A stretch of 64,000 bases of DNA from an uncultured Hymenobacter sp. (GTDB lineage: Bacteria > Bacteroidota > Bacteroidia > Cytophagales > Hymenobacteraceae): positions 62,001-126,000 of the forward strand of contig CAJYPK010000005.1 in the NCBI GenBank assembly GCA_913776615.1. Reading direction: 5' to 3'. The position numbers and the translations under genes were made by a program. The notes beneath the pieces were generated by a model, which searched no databases, was not told the DNA's origin, and worked only from the letters and a program-made list of their open reading frames with translations. This document shows positions 52,874 to 61,541 of this stretch, piece after piece (position 1 is the first letter of the stretch; each line of letters starts with the position of its first letter).

Positions 52874-53332
52874 CTAGGCGCTCAGCTTCACGCGCACGGC
52901 GGTCGGGCCTTTCAGGCCGGGCTCCACCTCGAAAGTTACTTTGTTGCCCTCGTGCAGCACGAGGCCACCCAGGGCGTTGGCGTGCACGAAAATGCTTTCC
53001 TGGCTGGCGGCATCCTTGATGAAGCCGTAGCCTTTGGACGTGTTGAAGAACGAGACGGTGCCCGTGCGGACCGAGCTTTCGGGCTCGCGGTCTTCCTGCT
53101 TGGGTACGCCAATCACGATGTCCTCGGCGTTAATTTCCTTCTTCTTCTTGGTCGGGTCGGGCGGAGTCGAGGTGATGTTGCCGTTCTCATCGACGTAGGC
53201 AAACATCTCTTCCAGGCTCGATTCCTTCTTGTTGGCCTGGCGCTCTTCGCGGCGCTCGGCCTTTTCCTGCTGCTTTTTCAGCCGCTTCTTTTCGTTTTCT
53301 TTCTTGCTGAAGCTTTCTTGCGCTCTGGCCAT
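52874..53332 (-). CDS. Cold-shock domain protein with basic N-terminal extension
   Basis: A 152-aa protein. The C-terminal part (about residues 88-152) is a cold-shock domain: GTVSFFNTSKGYGFIKDAAS with the RNP1-like KGYGFIK and SIFVHANALGG (RNP2-like). The N-terminal 85 residues are very rich in Lys/Glu (KKENEKKRLKKQQEKAERRE), a charged coiled coil. It binds single-stranded RNA or DNA, probably as an RNA chaperone. The arrangement is common in Bacteroidetes. No cold-shock leader is clearly visible. Confidence 0.9.
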   Translation of the reverse strand: MARAQESFSKKENEKKRLKKQQEKAERREERQANKKESSLEEMFAYVDENGNITSTPPDPTKKKKEINAEDIVIGVPKQEDREPESSVRTGTVSFFNTSKGYGFIKDAASQESIFVHANALGGLVLHEGNKVTFEVEPGLKGPTAVRVKLSA

Positions 53333-53439
53333 AGGGGATTATTAGCTATCCGGATTGCGGGGCGATGAGATGGGATCACCGGGCGGCAACCGACTAGGTT
53401 ATAACCACCTTGCACCGGAATAAGTCCCGAATTTACTGC

Positions 53440-54039
53440 CTAATTTTTAAAAAAGCCAGCGACCTCCCGGCTGGCCCCGGCCGGCAGGTCGTCGAGCCGG
53501 ATGTCGCCCACCCGCACGCGCACCAGCCGCAGGGTCGGAAAGCCCACGGCGGCTGTCATCTTGCGCACCTGCCGAAACTTGCCCTCGCGCACGGTAATGG
53601 CCACCCAGCTCGTCGGCCCGTGCCGCTCGTCGCGGATGCGGCGCCCGCGCGGCGGCAGGTCGGGCGCGGTTGCCAGCAGGCGGGCCTGGCTGGGCAGCGT
53701 GCGGTAGGGCGTGCCGTGGATGCTGATCTCGACGCCCGCTTGCAGCCGGGCCAGCGCCTCGGGCGTGAGCAGGCCATCGACCTGGGCGTAGTATTCTTTC
53801 TCGACGTGGCGGCTGCGCACCTGCTCGCTCACGCGGCCATCGGTGGTGAGCAGCAGCAGGCCCTCGCTATCTTCGTCAAGCCGGCCAATAGCCATCGTGC
53901 CCGCCGGAAAGTCGCCTAGCTCACCCAGGAAGCGCTTCTTTTTCACCTCCTTGGCAAACTCGCTGGTGAACTGGCTGAGGTAACCCCAGGGCTTGTGCAG
54001 TACGAAATGCCGATGGGCAGGGGCGAGCAGGCTATCCAC
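53440..54039 (-). CDS. RNA pseudouridine synthase (RluE/RsuA-type)
   Basis: A protein of about 199 aa. The blocks HFVLHKPWGYLSQF, GTMAIGRLDEDSEGLLLLTTDGRVSEQVR with the catalytic Asp, KEYYAQVDG and VREGKFRQVRKMTAAVGFPTLRLVRVRVGDIRLDDL are typical of the RsuA/RluB/RluE family, which modify one uridine in rRNA. No S4 domain is present, so it resembles RluE (23S rRNA, U2457). The open frame extends to 54399 but runs over the neighbouring gene; the GTG at 54039 is the best start, 39 bp after the end of the SGNH-like gene, with which it may form an operon. Confidence 0.9.
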   Translation of the reverse strand: MDSLLAPAHRHFVLHKPWGYLSQFTSEFAKEVKKKRFLGELGDFPAGTMAIGRLDEDSEGLLLLTTDGRVSEQVRSRHVEKEYYAQVDGLLTPEALARLQAGVEISIHGTPYRTLPSQARLLATAPDLPPRGRRIRDERHGPTSWVAITVREGKFRQVRKMTAAVGFPTLRLVRVRVGDIRLDDLPAGASREVAGFFKN

Positions 54040-54077
54040 GAAAACGGTAGTTGATAAGCCGCAAAGGTCGGGCGCGG

Positions 54078-54809
54078 CTAGTGCGCGTAGGCGGCATTGC
54101 CGTGCAGCACGCCCGCCAGCGAATAAGCCAGCGCCGTATGGGCCTGGTCGTTGAGGTGCCAGGGGTCGGAAAACAGCTCGCGGTCGGGGTGCAGCAGCTG
54201 GTGCGAATCGAGCCAATAGCGGTTGGGCAGGGCCGCGATGCGGTGGCGTAGCAGCCAACCGCCAAAATCGCGCATGGCATTGTCGGCCGCCGGCTGGCAC
54301 GGAAAGGGCGACAGAAAAATGAACGTGGTGCCCGGGTGTTGCAACATGCACGCATTCAGCGCCCGCATACTGCGGCGAAACTGCTTGGCAAATACCCACA
54401 GCAGCGCGCTCAGGATGCTGAGCATCACGATGCGTGGGCCGTCGAAGCGGTGGGGCGGTGGCAGGGGCTGCCCTTTGGTACTGGTGGCGGGGCCAGCCGG
54501 GGCATCACCAGATGCGGTGGGCTTGCGGGTGGCGGGCACGCGGCCCAGCGCCCGGGCGAGCTGGCGCAGCATGGTGTGCAGGCTGGCCGAAAACTCGTGG
54601 TTACCCAGCTGGAGTACCACGTGCGTCGGCTGTTTTTCCTCGACGAGCTTCAGGTGCTCGGGGAGGTCTACCACCCGCACGCGGGCTACCTGGCCCACTA
54701 TCGTCCCCGACAATAACCCGCTGAGCTTAGTGGCAAAAGAATTTTCTTGTCCCACCAGGTACCCAGCCACGTGGCAGCCGCCCAGTAAGACTATTTCCGG
54801 ATGCTTCAT
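54078..54809 (-). CDS. SGNH/GDSL-hydrolase-like protein with Cys at the nucleophile site
   Basis: A 243-aa protein. Layout: VLLGGCHVAGY (block I, where SGNH enzymes have GDS), VVLQLGNHEFS (block III, GxN), and DPWHLNDQAH (block V, D-x-x-H). The Ser nucleophile appears to be replaced by Cys, so it may be inactive or a thiol variant. A hydrophobic segment (IVMLSILSALLWVFA) in the middle may insert in the membrane. It is upstream of the pseudouridine synthase on the same strand and divergent from the SDR gene. Confidence 0.6.
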   Translation of the reverse strand: MKHPEIVLLGGCHVAGYLVGQENSFATKLSGLLSGTIVGQVARVRVVDLPEHLKLVEEKQPTHVVLQLGNHEFSASLHTMLRQLARALGRVPATRKPTASGDAPAGPATSTKGQPLPPPHRFDGPRIVMLSILSALLWVFAKQFRRSMRALNACMLQHPGTTFIFLSPFPCQPAADNAMRDFGGWLLRHRIAALPNRYWLDSHQLLHPDRELFSDPWHLNDQAHTALAYSLAGVLHGNAAYAH

Positions 54810-55042
54810 GCTGAGTGCCTCGTGAAAAATTAAGCTTTATTTAACGTAAGTTACTGATTTTCAAAGAAAATATTTGTAAATGAAGAAAATATAAAATTTA
54901 ATTTAGTTGATAATAATTTGAAGCTACCTGCCCGTGAGTGTATTGCGAGTGAAATAGGGTGCAGCTTAGACGGAATAATTAACCTCAGGCTTAAAGCGCA
55001 CGTTAGGCAAAGCCAACTCCATTCTTTGCCTTCTCCTTTTCC
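54810..55042. other. AT-rich divergent promoter region
   Basis: About 230 bp between the SGNH-like and SDR genes; A/T runs around 54830-54920. It probably holds promoters for both genes, but no exact TAnnTTTG box is found. Confidence 0.4.
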
Positions 55043-55912
55043 ATGTCTGACAAACCCACAATCTTCCCGCCCCAGCACCAGGACGCGGGCGCTGGCAAGC
55101 CCGGCCTCGAACACAAAATGATTCCCGAGCCTGAGTACATCCGCGAGGGGTACCAGGGGGCGGGCAAGCTCAAGAATAAGGTGGCCCTCATCACGGGGGG
55201 CGACTCGGGCATTGGCCGGGCCGTGGCCGTGCACTTCGCCCGCGAGGGGGCTGAGGTAGCCATCAGCTATTTCCCCACCGAGCAGGAAGACGCCGAAAAA
55301 GTGCAGCAACTGGTGCAGGCCGAAGGCCGCCGCTGCCTGCTGCTGCCCGGCGACTTGAAAGTGCCGTCCTTTTGCGAAGAAATCGTGGAGCGCACCGTGG
55401 CCGAATTCGGTCAGCTCGACGTGCTGGTAAACAACGCCGCCGAGCAAAACTGGCACGACTCGCTCGAAGAAATTACCAACGAGGAGCTTGATAGCATCTT
55501 CAATCTCAACATCATCGCCATGTTCCGCATCACGCGGACGGCCCTCAAGCACCTCAAGGAAGGGGCTGCCATCATCAACACCACTTCGGTAAATGCCTAC
55601 AAGGGCAACGAGGCGCTGCTCGACTACACCTCGACCAAGGGCGCCATCGAGGCCTTCACGCGGGCGCTGTCGTTGCAGCTCGTGAAAAAGGGTATTCGGG
55701 TAAACTCGGTAGCCCCGGGCCCCATCTGGACGCCGTTTATCACGGGCGTGGGCCTGCTCAAGCTGCCGTTGTTCGGCCACGACGTGCCGATGGGTCGCGC
55801 TGGTCAGCCCTCCGAAGTGGCCCCGGCCTACGTATTCCTGGCTTCGGAAGACGCTTCGTATTTCTCGGGCCAGACGCTGCACCCCAACGGCGGCTCGGTG
55901 GTGAACGCGTAG
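55043..55912 (+). CDS. SDR-family oxidoreductase, YghA/Gsp39-like
   Basis: A 289-aa protein. An N-terminal extension of about 45 residues (HKMIPEPEYIREGYQGAGKLKNK) is typical of the YghA/general-stress-protein 39 group. The NAD(P) motif is VALITGGDSGIGRAVAVHFA (TGxxxGIG); VLVNNAAEQ is the NNAG-like motif; the catalytic Ser, Tyr and Lys are in INTTSVNAYKGNEALLDYTSTKGAIEAF. It ends with YFSGQTLHPNGGSVVNA. The substrate is unknown; members often reduce aldehydes or sugars under stress. Confidence 0.93.
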   Translation: MSDKPTIFPPQHQDAGAGKPGLEHKMIPEPEYIREGYQGAGKLKNKVALITGGDSGIGRAVAVHFAREGAEVAISYFPTEQEDAEKVQQLVQAEGRRCLLLPGDLKVPSFCEEIVERTVAEFGQLDVLVNNAAEQNWHDSLEEITNEELDSIFNLNIIAMFRITRTALKHLKEGAAIINTTSVNAYKGNEALLDYTSTKGAIEAFTRALSLQLVKKGIRVNSVAPGPIWTPFITGVGLLKLPLFGHDVPMGRAGQPSEVAPAYVFLASEDASYFSGQTLHPNGGSVVNA

Positions 55913-55953
55913 AGCTGAGCGCTTAGAAGCTGTTTAAGGTAGCTAAACCAGCG

Positions 55954-56034
55954 GTCATTGCGAGCGCAGCGAAGCAATTACACCTGTTCAGCCTGGCCAT
56001 TTGGGTGTGATTGCTTCGCTGCGCTCGCAATGAC
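55954..56034. repeat. Palindromic repeat of the GTCATTGCGAGCG type
   Basis: Perfect 25-bp inverted arms: GTCATTGCGAGCGCAGCGAA(GCAAT) at 55954-55978 and the reverse complement at 56010-56034, with a 31-bp spacer. Sequences of this GTCATTGCGAGCG type are known as dispersed intergenic repeats in many bacteria. Confidence 0.85.
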
Positions 56035-56203
56035 AAACAGGTTGTAGATGGGTAGTGACAACTTAAATAGCAATAGCTTCTAAGATTTACGTTCTCAAAG
56101 TAGTTAGTTGCCAGCCCCAAACAAGGCGCTGGCAACATCCTTTTAAAGCGGTGCGTATGAAAGGCCAATTGCGGTCAACCCGCACCATGTTCGCTCTAAT
56201 ACC

Positions 56204-56863
56204 ATGAAAATCAACCTTCTTTTGCTGGCTACGGTTGCCACGGCAGCGTTTGCGTCCTGTTCGCAGGAAAAGAAAACGGAAGTGACCGAAGCGACGACTA
56301 CGCCCGCTGGCACTACCGAAACTACCACGACGACCACCATTGATACCGCCAGCTACCGTACCAGCGCGGCCCAGCTCGCCGACCAGGTAGCCGCCGACCT
56401 GCGCGCCACCGACGAGGCTACCAAAGCTCGCCTGCAGCAGATTTACTATACCCGTGGCCGGGCTCTGCGCGATATTGAGGCGCGCCCCGACACTACCGGC
56501 CGTTACGCCGCCGTGCGCAGCCTCAACGACAACACCACCCGCGAGGTAAAAACGGTGATCACCGACCCCGCCGCTTACCGCACCTACACCGATAATCAGG
56601 GCAATTACTACGCCGGCCCTTATACGGTGACCACCACCACGACTACTACAACTGCTGCCCGCCCCAGCCTGGGCGCTCGCGTAGGCCAGGGCTCAGGCGT
56701 GAAGAAGTACGAAAACGACGGCGACGACCGCAAAGTGAAATACGAGAACGGCGCCAAAATCAAGCGTAGCGACGACGGCTCGGTTAAGATCAAGCGTGCC
56801 GATGGCACGAAGATTAAAATCGACGAAAACGGTAACCGTACCGTGAAAAAGGGGTTGTTCTAA
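56204..56863 (+). CDS. Thr-rich lipoprotein with charged C-terminal repeats
   Basis: A 219-aa protein with the lipoprotein signal MKINLLLLATVATAAFASC. Thr-rich runs (about residues 30-45 and 142-150) surround a small helical domain (AQLADQVAADLRATDEATKARLQQIYYTRGRALRDIEA). The C-terminal about 60 residues are short charged repeats: DRKVKYENGAKIKRSDDGSVKIKRADGTKIKIDENGNRTVK. The function is unknown; the Lys-rich repeats may bind nucleic acid or wall polymers. A strong terminator follows. Confidence 0.65.
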   Translation: MKINLLLLATVATAAFASCSQEKKTEVTEATTTPAGTTETTTTTTIDTASYRTSAAQLADQVAADLRATDEATKARLQQIYYTRGRALRDIEARPDTTGRYAAVRSLNDNTTREVKTVITDPAAYRTYTDNQGNYYAGPYTVTTTTTTTTAARPSLGARVGQGSGVKKYENDGDDRKVKYENGAKIKRSDDGSVKIKRADGTKIKIDENGNRTVKKGLF

Positions 56864-56880
56864 GCTACTTGCAATGTCCT

Positions 56881-56917
56881 AAAAAGCCCCGTCTCTATTA
56901 CAGAGACGGGGCTTTTT
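56881..56917. terminator. Bidirectional terminator after the Thr-rich lipoprotein gene
   Basis: AAAAAGCCCCGTCTCT and AGAGACGGGGCTTTTT, perfect arms with a 5-bp loop. Confidence 0.9.
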
Positions 56918-56976
56918 CGTGGAGTAGCGGGTGGTAGCCAGTGCCGCGGCTCGCCGGCTGGGGTATTTGCCCCGAG

Positions 56977-57053
56977 GTAACACCAAGCGCCAGCTTGGTG
57001 AGGCGTTCGGCTACGCCCGCCGGGCAAATTACCAAGCCGGAGCTTGGTGTTAC
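56977..57053. repeat. Intergenic palindromic repeat, family B copy 2
   Basis: The left arm begins GTAACACCAAGCGCCAGCTT and the right arm ACCAAGCCGGAGCTTGGTGT; the pair is imperfect. It shares GAGGCGTT and CGCCGGGCAAAT with copy 1 at 25471-25547. Confidence 0.8.
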
Positions 57054-57143
57054 ACCCGGGTGCCTCAGCACACCAACCGGAAAATTACGCTGGGTTAGGT
57101 AGAAAAGCCGGCGGGATTAGTAGCGCTAGCCCCCTTACCCAGC

Positions 57144-58226
57144 CTACAAATGCCAGGTAACGCTGCCACCCGTGAAAGGACCGTAGCTAAAGGGCGACAG
57201 CTCGCCGCGCCGGTACCAGGGACGCCGGTGCACGGGGGCGTGCCAGTCGGTGGGGTTGGCCGGGGGCTCGGCCACGCGGGTGCGGCCGTTGCGCACGGCG
57301 ATTTTGGCAAAGCCGTAGCCCAGGGCAATGCCCAAGGGATAGTCGCTGGCCCAGTGCACGCCGTTGTTGAGCATGGCGTAGCCGAGCACGCCCATGAGCG
57401 AGTAGCCCACGGGGCGGATGAAGCGGTACTCGGGATAATTTTCGGCGATAACCGTTACCGTGGCCATGGCCGTGGCCAGGTGCCCGGAAGGAAAGGCATC
57501 GTAGTTGGACACGTTGCCCTGGTACGTGCTGTAGGCGGGAAGTAAATCCCACAGGCCGCGGTCGTGGGTAGCCTGGAAGGGACTCTGCCGGCCGGTCGTG
57601 CGCTTGAGCGCCTGCACCACCAGGCCCGTGCTCAGGATGGCCTCCCCGAGCTGGGTGGCCGTTTGGGCGGCGCGGTTGTCGTGCTTGAGCAGCCCGTAGG
57701 CCATAAACGACGAGGCAATGGTAAGGTGCGTCCAGCCATCGCCCAGAAAATAAAACGTGCTGTTAAGATTATCCGGCACGTTGAATTCGATGGGCAGCTT
57801 GCTGTTGCCCACCCGAATGGGAATGTACACGAGCTTGCGCTGCCGGTCTTCGGCATTGAGGTGCAGCGTGCGCCCCAGGTGTTGGGCACCGTTCAGGATG
57901 GCCTCATCGGCCAGCCATAGCACCACCGAGCCCGTCGCAATGCCCGCGAACGCCGGCACGTTTTCAGCCTTGAAATACCCCGGAAACTGGCCGATGTCGC
58001 GCGGAATGTGCGTGAGCCAGCGCAGCTGGCCGGGCTGCTCGTAATGCCAGGTTACGCCGGGAGCTACGGTATAATCGGTGCGGCGTGGCGGGCGGGCGGT
58101 GGTGTCGGCGGGTTGCGCCAGGCCCGCGGGGGCCTGGGTGGGGGAGGGGGCCGCCGCGGCCGAGCCGGCCAGCAGGCAGAAGGCCAGCAGCACCCCACTC
58201 CGCCCGCCAGAAGTAAAGAATTTCAC
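57144..58226 (-). CDS. PAP2-family phosphatase (secreted or periplasmic)
   Basis: A 360-aa protein with a signal peptide (MKFFTSGGRSGVLLAFCLLAGSAAAA). The PAP2 triad is visible: KRTTGRQSP (K-x6-R-P-like), YDAFPSGHLATAMA (PSGH) and GVHWASDYPLG (the C3 motif S-R-x5-H-x3-D in a short form). Hydrophobic helices around these form the membrane or lipid-facing part. It dephosphorylates lipid or undecaprenyl pyrophosphates or related phosphates. Neighbours give no further clue. Confidence 0.88.
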   Translation of the reverse strand: MKFFTSGGRSGVLLAFCLLAGSAAAAPSPTQAPAGLAQPADTTARPPRRTDYTVAPGVTWHYEQPGQLRWLTHIPRDIGQFPGYFKAENVPAFAGIATGSVVLWLADEAILNGAQHLGRTLHLNAEDRQRKLVYIPIRVGNSKLPIEFNVPDNLNSTFYFLGDGWTHLTIASSFMAYGLLKHDNRAAQTATQLGEAILSTGLVVQALKRTTGRQSPFQATHDRGLWDLLPAYSTYQGNVSNYDAFPSGHLATAMATVTVIAENYPEYRFIRPVGYSLMGVLGYAMLNNGVHWASDYPLGIALGYGFAKIAVRNGRTRVAEPPANPTDWHAPVHRRPWYRRGELSPFSYGPFTGGSVTWHL

Positions 58227-58561
58227 AGAAAAAGCAGCGCGTAAAGTTGGACTATAAGAATAAAATGACCTGAGTAGAGAATTGACAAAATTACGGAAAT
58301 GTTACGACATGACCGCGCAATCCTCCCGAACTATCTCAACCGTAAGGCGTGCGCTGGCGAGCCAGCGGCGGGGGTACTGCTGAGGTCTGCCCAGGCGACC
58401 GGGTGACAGGTAAACGTGCCAGCCGCCGCCATACCTTAGCCGGGCGTAAAAAACTTACTCCTGGCTGGCGCGTACCAGCTGAGGTAGCGCTTAGTAATTT
58501 ACGAATCAAGTAGTTTGTGCCGCTATTTTAAAAACGCTGTCCGCTAGCTACCGCTTGCCCT
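58227..58561. other. Divergent intergenic region, PAP2 / aldehyde dehydrogenase
   Basis: About 335 bp; no coding frame and no long palindrome. Promoters for both flanking genes are expected here, but no exact TAnnTTTG box is found. Confidence 0.4.
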
Positions 58562-60016
58562 ATGCCCGTTATCCCCGCTGCGGCTGCGCCCAGTGCTTCC
58601 CCGTTTACCGACAATCAGTTCGCCGCGCAGTTTGAGGCCCTGCGAGCCAAGGCACCGGCCCTGCGGGCCGAAAGCGTGGCGATTCGCCGCCAGCGGCTGG
58701 CCCGGCTGGCGGCCTGGCTCACCGCCAACCGGGCAGCCATTCAGCAGGCGCTTTACCAGGATTTTAAGAAGCCGCCGGAAGAAACTGACTTAACCGAGCT
58801 GTGGCCCTCGCTCACCGAGATCAAACACACCAGCCGGCAGCTGGCGCGCTGGGCGGCCCCGCGCCGGGTGGGTACGCCACTGGCGCTGCTGGGCACGCGC
58901 AGCTGGGTGCAGGTCGAGCCCAAGGGTGTGGTGCTCATCATTGCGCCCTGGAATTATCCCTTTTACCTGGCCCTCGACCCGCTGGCCTCGGCCATTGCGG
59001 CGGGCAACGCGGTGGTGGTGAAGCCCGCCGAGCAAACGCCCGCCACCTCGGCCCTGCTGCGCCGGCTGGCCGAGGAGCTGTTTCGGCCCGACGAGGTGCT
59101 GGTGCTGGAAGGTGGCCGGGAAGTGGCCAGCGAGCTGCTGCGCCTGCCCTGGAACCACATTTTCTTTACCGGCTCGCCGCAGATCGGCAAAATCGTAATG
59201 CGGGCCGCCGCCGAGCACCTCAGCGGCGTGACGCTGGAGCTGGGCGGGAAGAGCCCGGCTATCGTGGACGATACCGCCAACCTGCGCGACGCCGCCGAGA
59301 AAATCGTGTGGGCCAAGTTTTTAAACGCTGGCCAAACCTGCGTAGCCCCCGATTACCTGCTGGTGCACGAGCAGGTGCAGGCCCCGCTGCTGGCCGAGAT
59401 GCAGCGCGCCATTCGGCGCTACTACGGCGAGAATAACGAGGCGATCAAGGCCTCGAACTCCTTCGCCCGCATCGTCAACCGCCACCACTACGCCCGGCTG
59501 GCCGCCCTGCTCGAAGACGCCGAAGCCCGCGGGGCTACCGTGGCCCAGGGTGGGGCCCTCGACGAGTCGCAGTGCTACGTGGAGCCCACCATTCTCACCG
59601 ACGTGCCCGCCGGCGCGGCCGTGCTGGAAGAGGAGATATTCGGCCCGCTGCTACCCGTCGTTACGTTCCAGGAGCTGGCCGACACCGTGGCGTACGTCAA
59701 CGCCCGGCCCCGGCCGCTGGCCCAGTACGTCTTCACAACCAGTGCCGCCCAGCGCCGCTACCTGCTGGATGGTATCTCGGCGGGCGGCGCGGCCGTGAAC
59801 GAGGCCATCATCCAGCTGGCGCACCCCGACTTGCCGTTTGGTGGCGTGGGCAATAGCGGGCTGGGCAAGGCCCACGGCCTGGCTGGGTTCCTGGCTTTCA
59901 GCAACGAGAAAGGGGTGTTGCAGCAGCGCGTGGGTCTCACAGGCATCAAGCAATTTTACCCGCCTTACGGTAATCGGGTGCGCCAGCTGCTGGGCTGGCT
60001 GTTGCGGTATTTGTAG
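58562..60016 (+). CDS. Aldehyde dehydrogenase (class 3-like)
   Basis: A 484-aa enzyme oxidising aldehydes with NAD(P). The catalytic Cys is in NAGQTCVAPDY (Cys 260) and the general-base Glu in TLELGGKSP (Glu 226). IIAPWNYPFYLALDPLASAIAAGNAVVVKPAEQTP and FTGSPQIGKIVM form the cofactor site. The late segments PFGGVGNSGLGKAHGLAGFLAFSNEKGVLQQ and the hydrophobic end VRQLLGWLLRYL resemble class 3/fatty-aldehyde dehydrogenases, where a C-terminal helix sits at the membrane. The start ATG at 58562 follows a T/C-rich leader. Confidence 0.95.
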   Translation: MPVIPAAAAPSASPFTDNQFAAQFEALRAKAPALRAESVAIRRQRLARLAAWLTANRAAIQQALYQDFKKPPEETDLTELWPSLTEIKHTSRQLARWAAPRRVGTPLALLGTRSWVQVEPKGVVLIIAPWNYPFYLALDPLASAIAAGNAVVVKPAEQTPATSALLRRLAEELFRPDEVLVLEGGREVASELLRLPWNHIFFTGSPQIGKIVMRAAAEHLSGVTLELGGKSPAIVDDTANLRDAAEKIVWAKFLNAGQTCVAPDYLLVHEQVQAPLLAEMQRAIRRYYGENNEAIKASNSFARIVNRHHYARLAALLEDAEARGATVAQGGALDESQCYVEPTILTDVPAGAAVLEEEIFGPLLPVVTFQELADTVAYVNARPRPLAQYVFTTSAAQRRYLLDGISAGGAAVNEAIIQLAHPDLPFGGVGNSGLGKAHGLAGFLAFSNEKGVLQQRVGLTGIKQFYPPYGNRVRQLLGWLLRYL

Positions 60017-60084
60017 GTAGGCCGGGTGTATGGCGGCTATATGGAGAAGCTCTTCACAAAACCCTGTTTGACCAAATCCCAGTC

Positions 60085-60699
60085 ATGTTGCGTCGCTATT
60101 CGCCGGAAAAGTATTTTACCTTGGAAAAGAAAAGCGAGGTGCGGCATGAGTACGTTGAGGGAGAAGTGTTTGCGATGGTGAGAACCAGCGTAGCTCACAA
60201 TCTCATCAAGGGTAATCTGATAGCCGGTTTGCGACCGGGGGTACGCCAGCGGGGCTGCCGCATCTTTGATGAAAACGTGCGCCTGGAGGTACGGGAGAAA
60301 CGCTATTATACTTACCCGGACGTACTGGTCAGCTGTACCCCTGCCGACTTCCAAGACCCTTATGTAGTGCGTCAGCCGGTGCTGATTGCGGAAATTCTGT
60401 CGCCCTCCACGGCGGAATACGACCGCACAACCAAGTTTGCGTACTACCAAAAAATGCCCAGCCTGCGGCATTATCTGTTGATTTCGCAAGCGGCCTGGGT
60501 AGTGGAGTGGTTTCGGCGCGACGAGGCCGGGCAGTGGATTTACACCCTGCTGACCGGCCCAGACGGCCTCCTGCAAATCGCAGACTTGGGCCTGACGCTG
60601 CCCTTGCGCGAGCTGTACGAGGATACCGACGTGGCCCCGTTGCGGGTGCTGCCAGGACTAGCCAGCGGCGTGGCGGCGGCAGCCAGCCTGAACGACTGA
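60085..60699 (+). CDS. Uma2-family (DUF820) endonuclease-like protein
   Basis: A 204-aa PD-(D/E)XK-type protein. YFTLEKKSEVRHEYVEGEVFAM starts the typical DUF820/Uma2 fold; YTYPDVLV and VLIAEILSPSTAEYDRTTKFAYYQKMPSLRHYLLIS contain the Asp, Glu and Lys of the nuclease-like core. Members occur in many copies in cyanobacteria and Hymenobacter; the substrate is unknown. The gene lies 68 bp after the aldehyde dehydrogenase. Confidence 0.92.
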   Translation: MLRRYSPEKYFTLEKKSEVRHEYVEGEVFAMVRTSVAHNLIKGNLIAGLRPGVRQRGCRIFDENVRLEVREKRYYTYPDVLVSCTPADFQDPYVVRQPVLIAEILSPSTAEYDRTTKFAYYQKMPSLRHYLLISQAAWVVEWFRRDEAGQWIYTLLTGPDGLLQIADLGLTLPLRELYEDTDVAPLRVLPGLASGVAAAASLND

Positions 60700-60772
60700 T
60701 TGGGCTGGCTGGCTTCGTACGTCGCCAGGGCTGCCGGCGGGTTACGTTGCATCGGTGTGGGTATCAAGCACT

Positions 60773-61534
60773 ATGAAAGCGCACCACTACCTGCTTGGCT
60801 GCCTGGCCCTGGCCAGCTGCGATGCCGCTACCCAGCTCGAAACGGCCGGCCCGGTCGTGATCAGCTTCGACCAGCCCTTTCCGACCAACGCGCCCGATTT
60901 ACCCGGCTTCCTGCCGCGCGACTGGGGCCATTACACGATGCCCGGTGATACGGGTAACGTATTCATTGTGAGTGCACAGGCGTTGGTTGGTCGCAGTATC
61001 GGCACCGCGTACGTAGGCGGAGCCTTGCTCGACTCGCTGGGCCTGCCGCATCGCCGCTGGGGTGGCCTGGCTCCCGACGGCCTGCGCTACCACGTTACGC
61101 CGCTGGCCGCTGATTCTTTCCGGCTGCAAGTGCAGCAGCTGGATACCGTGCTGCGCCTGCAACCCGCGCAGCCGCTGCATCTGCGCCATTACCGGGGCTA
61201 CTACTACACCAGTACCCCGTCGCGGCGGGACTCAACTCATTGGACGGTGCGGCGGCTGTCGTTTGCCGGGGGCCAGCTCACGCAGCAGCTATTCAACCCC
61301 GATAGCCTGCGCGTGCGGGCGCTCGACCCCGCCACGGTGCGGCAGCGGTACGCCAAGGGGCAATTGCTCATTACCATCGCGCCGCAGTCGTGCCGCGACG
61401 TGGGGCAGGTGAGCAGCTACGCCGGGCTCTGGCTGGATAAGCCTGCCGAGTCGGTAGTAGCCTCGGCTCAAGCCAATCTTCACTGGCTGATAGCACGCTG
61501 GCATAAGCCCGCCGCCACGACTCAGCAAGAGTGA
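60773..61534 (+). CDS. Hypothetical lipoprotein, 253 aa
   Basis: Starts MKAHHYLLGCLALASC (lipobox LASC) at the ATG 60773; the earlier in-frame GTG at 60755 would weaken the signal. The mature part is mostly beta (PVVISFDQPFPTNAPDLPGFLP, FRLQVQQLDTVLRLQPAQPLHLRHYRGYYY), then CRDVGQVSSYAGLWLDKPAE and a C-terminal helix. Family not recognised. It is convergent with the next gene. Confidence 0.6.
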   Translation: MKAHHYLLGCLALASCDAATQLETAGPVVISFDQPFPTNAPDLPGFLPRDWGHYTMPGDTGNVFIVSAQALVGRSIGTAYVGGALLDSLGLPHRRWGGLAPDGLRYHVTPLAADSFRLQVQQLDTVLRLQPAQPLHLRHYRGYYYTSTPSRRDSTHWTVRRLSFAGGQLTQQLFNPDSLRVRALDPATVRQRYAKGQLLITIAPQSCRDVGQVSSYAGLWLDKPAESVVASAQANLHWLIARWHKPAATTQQE

Positions 61535-61541
61535 GACGTCG

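Noticed and set aside
53440..54399. 319-aa version of the pseudouridine synthase
   Set aside because: The first 120 codons overlap the SGNH-like gene and look like shadow sequence; the conserved domain begins right after the GTG at 54039.
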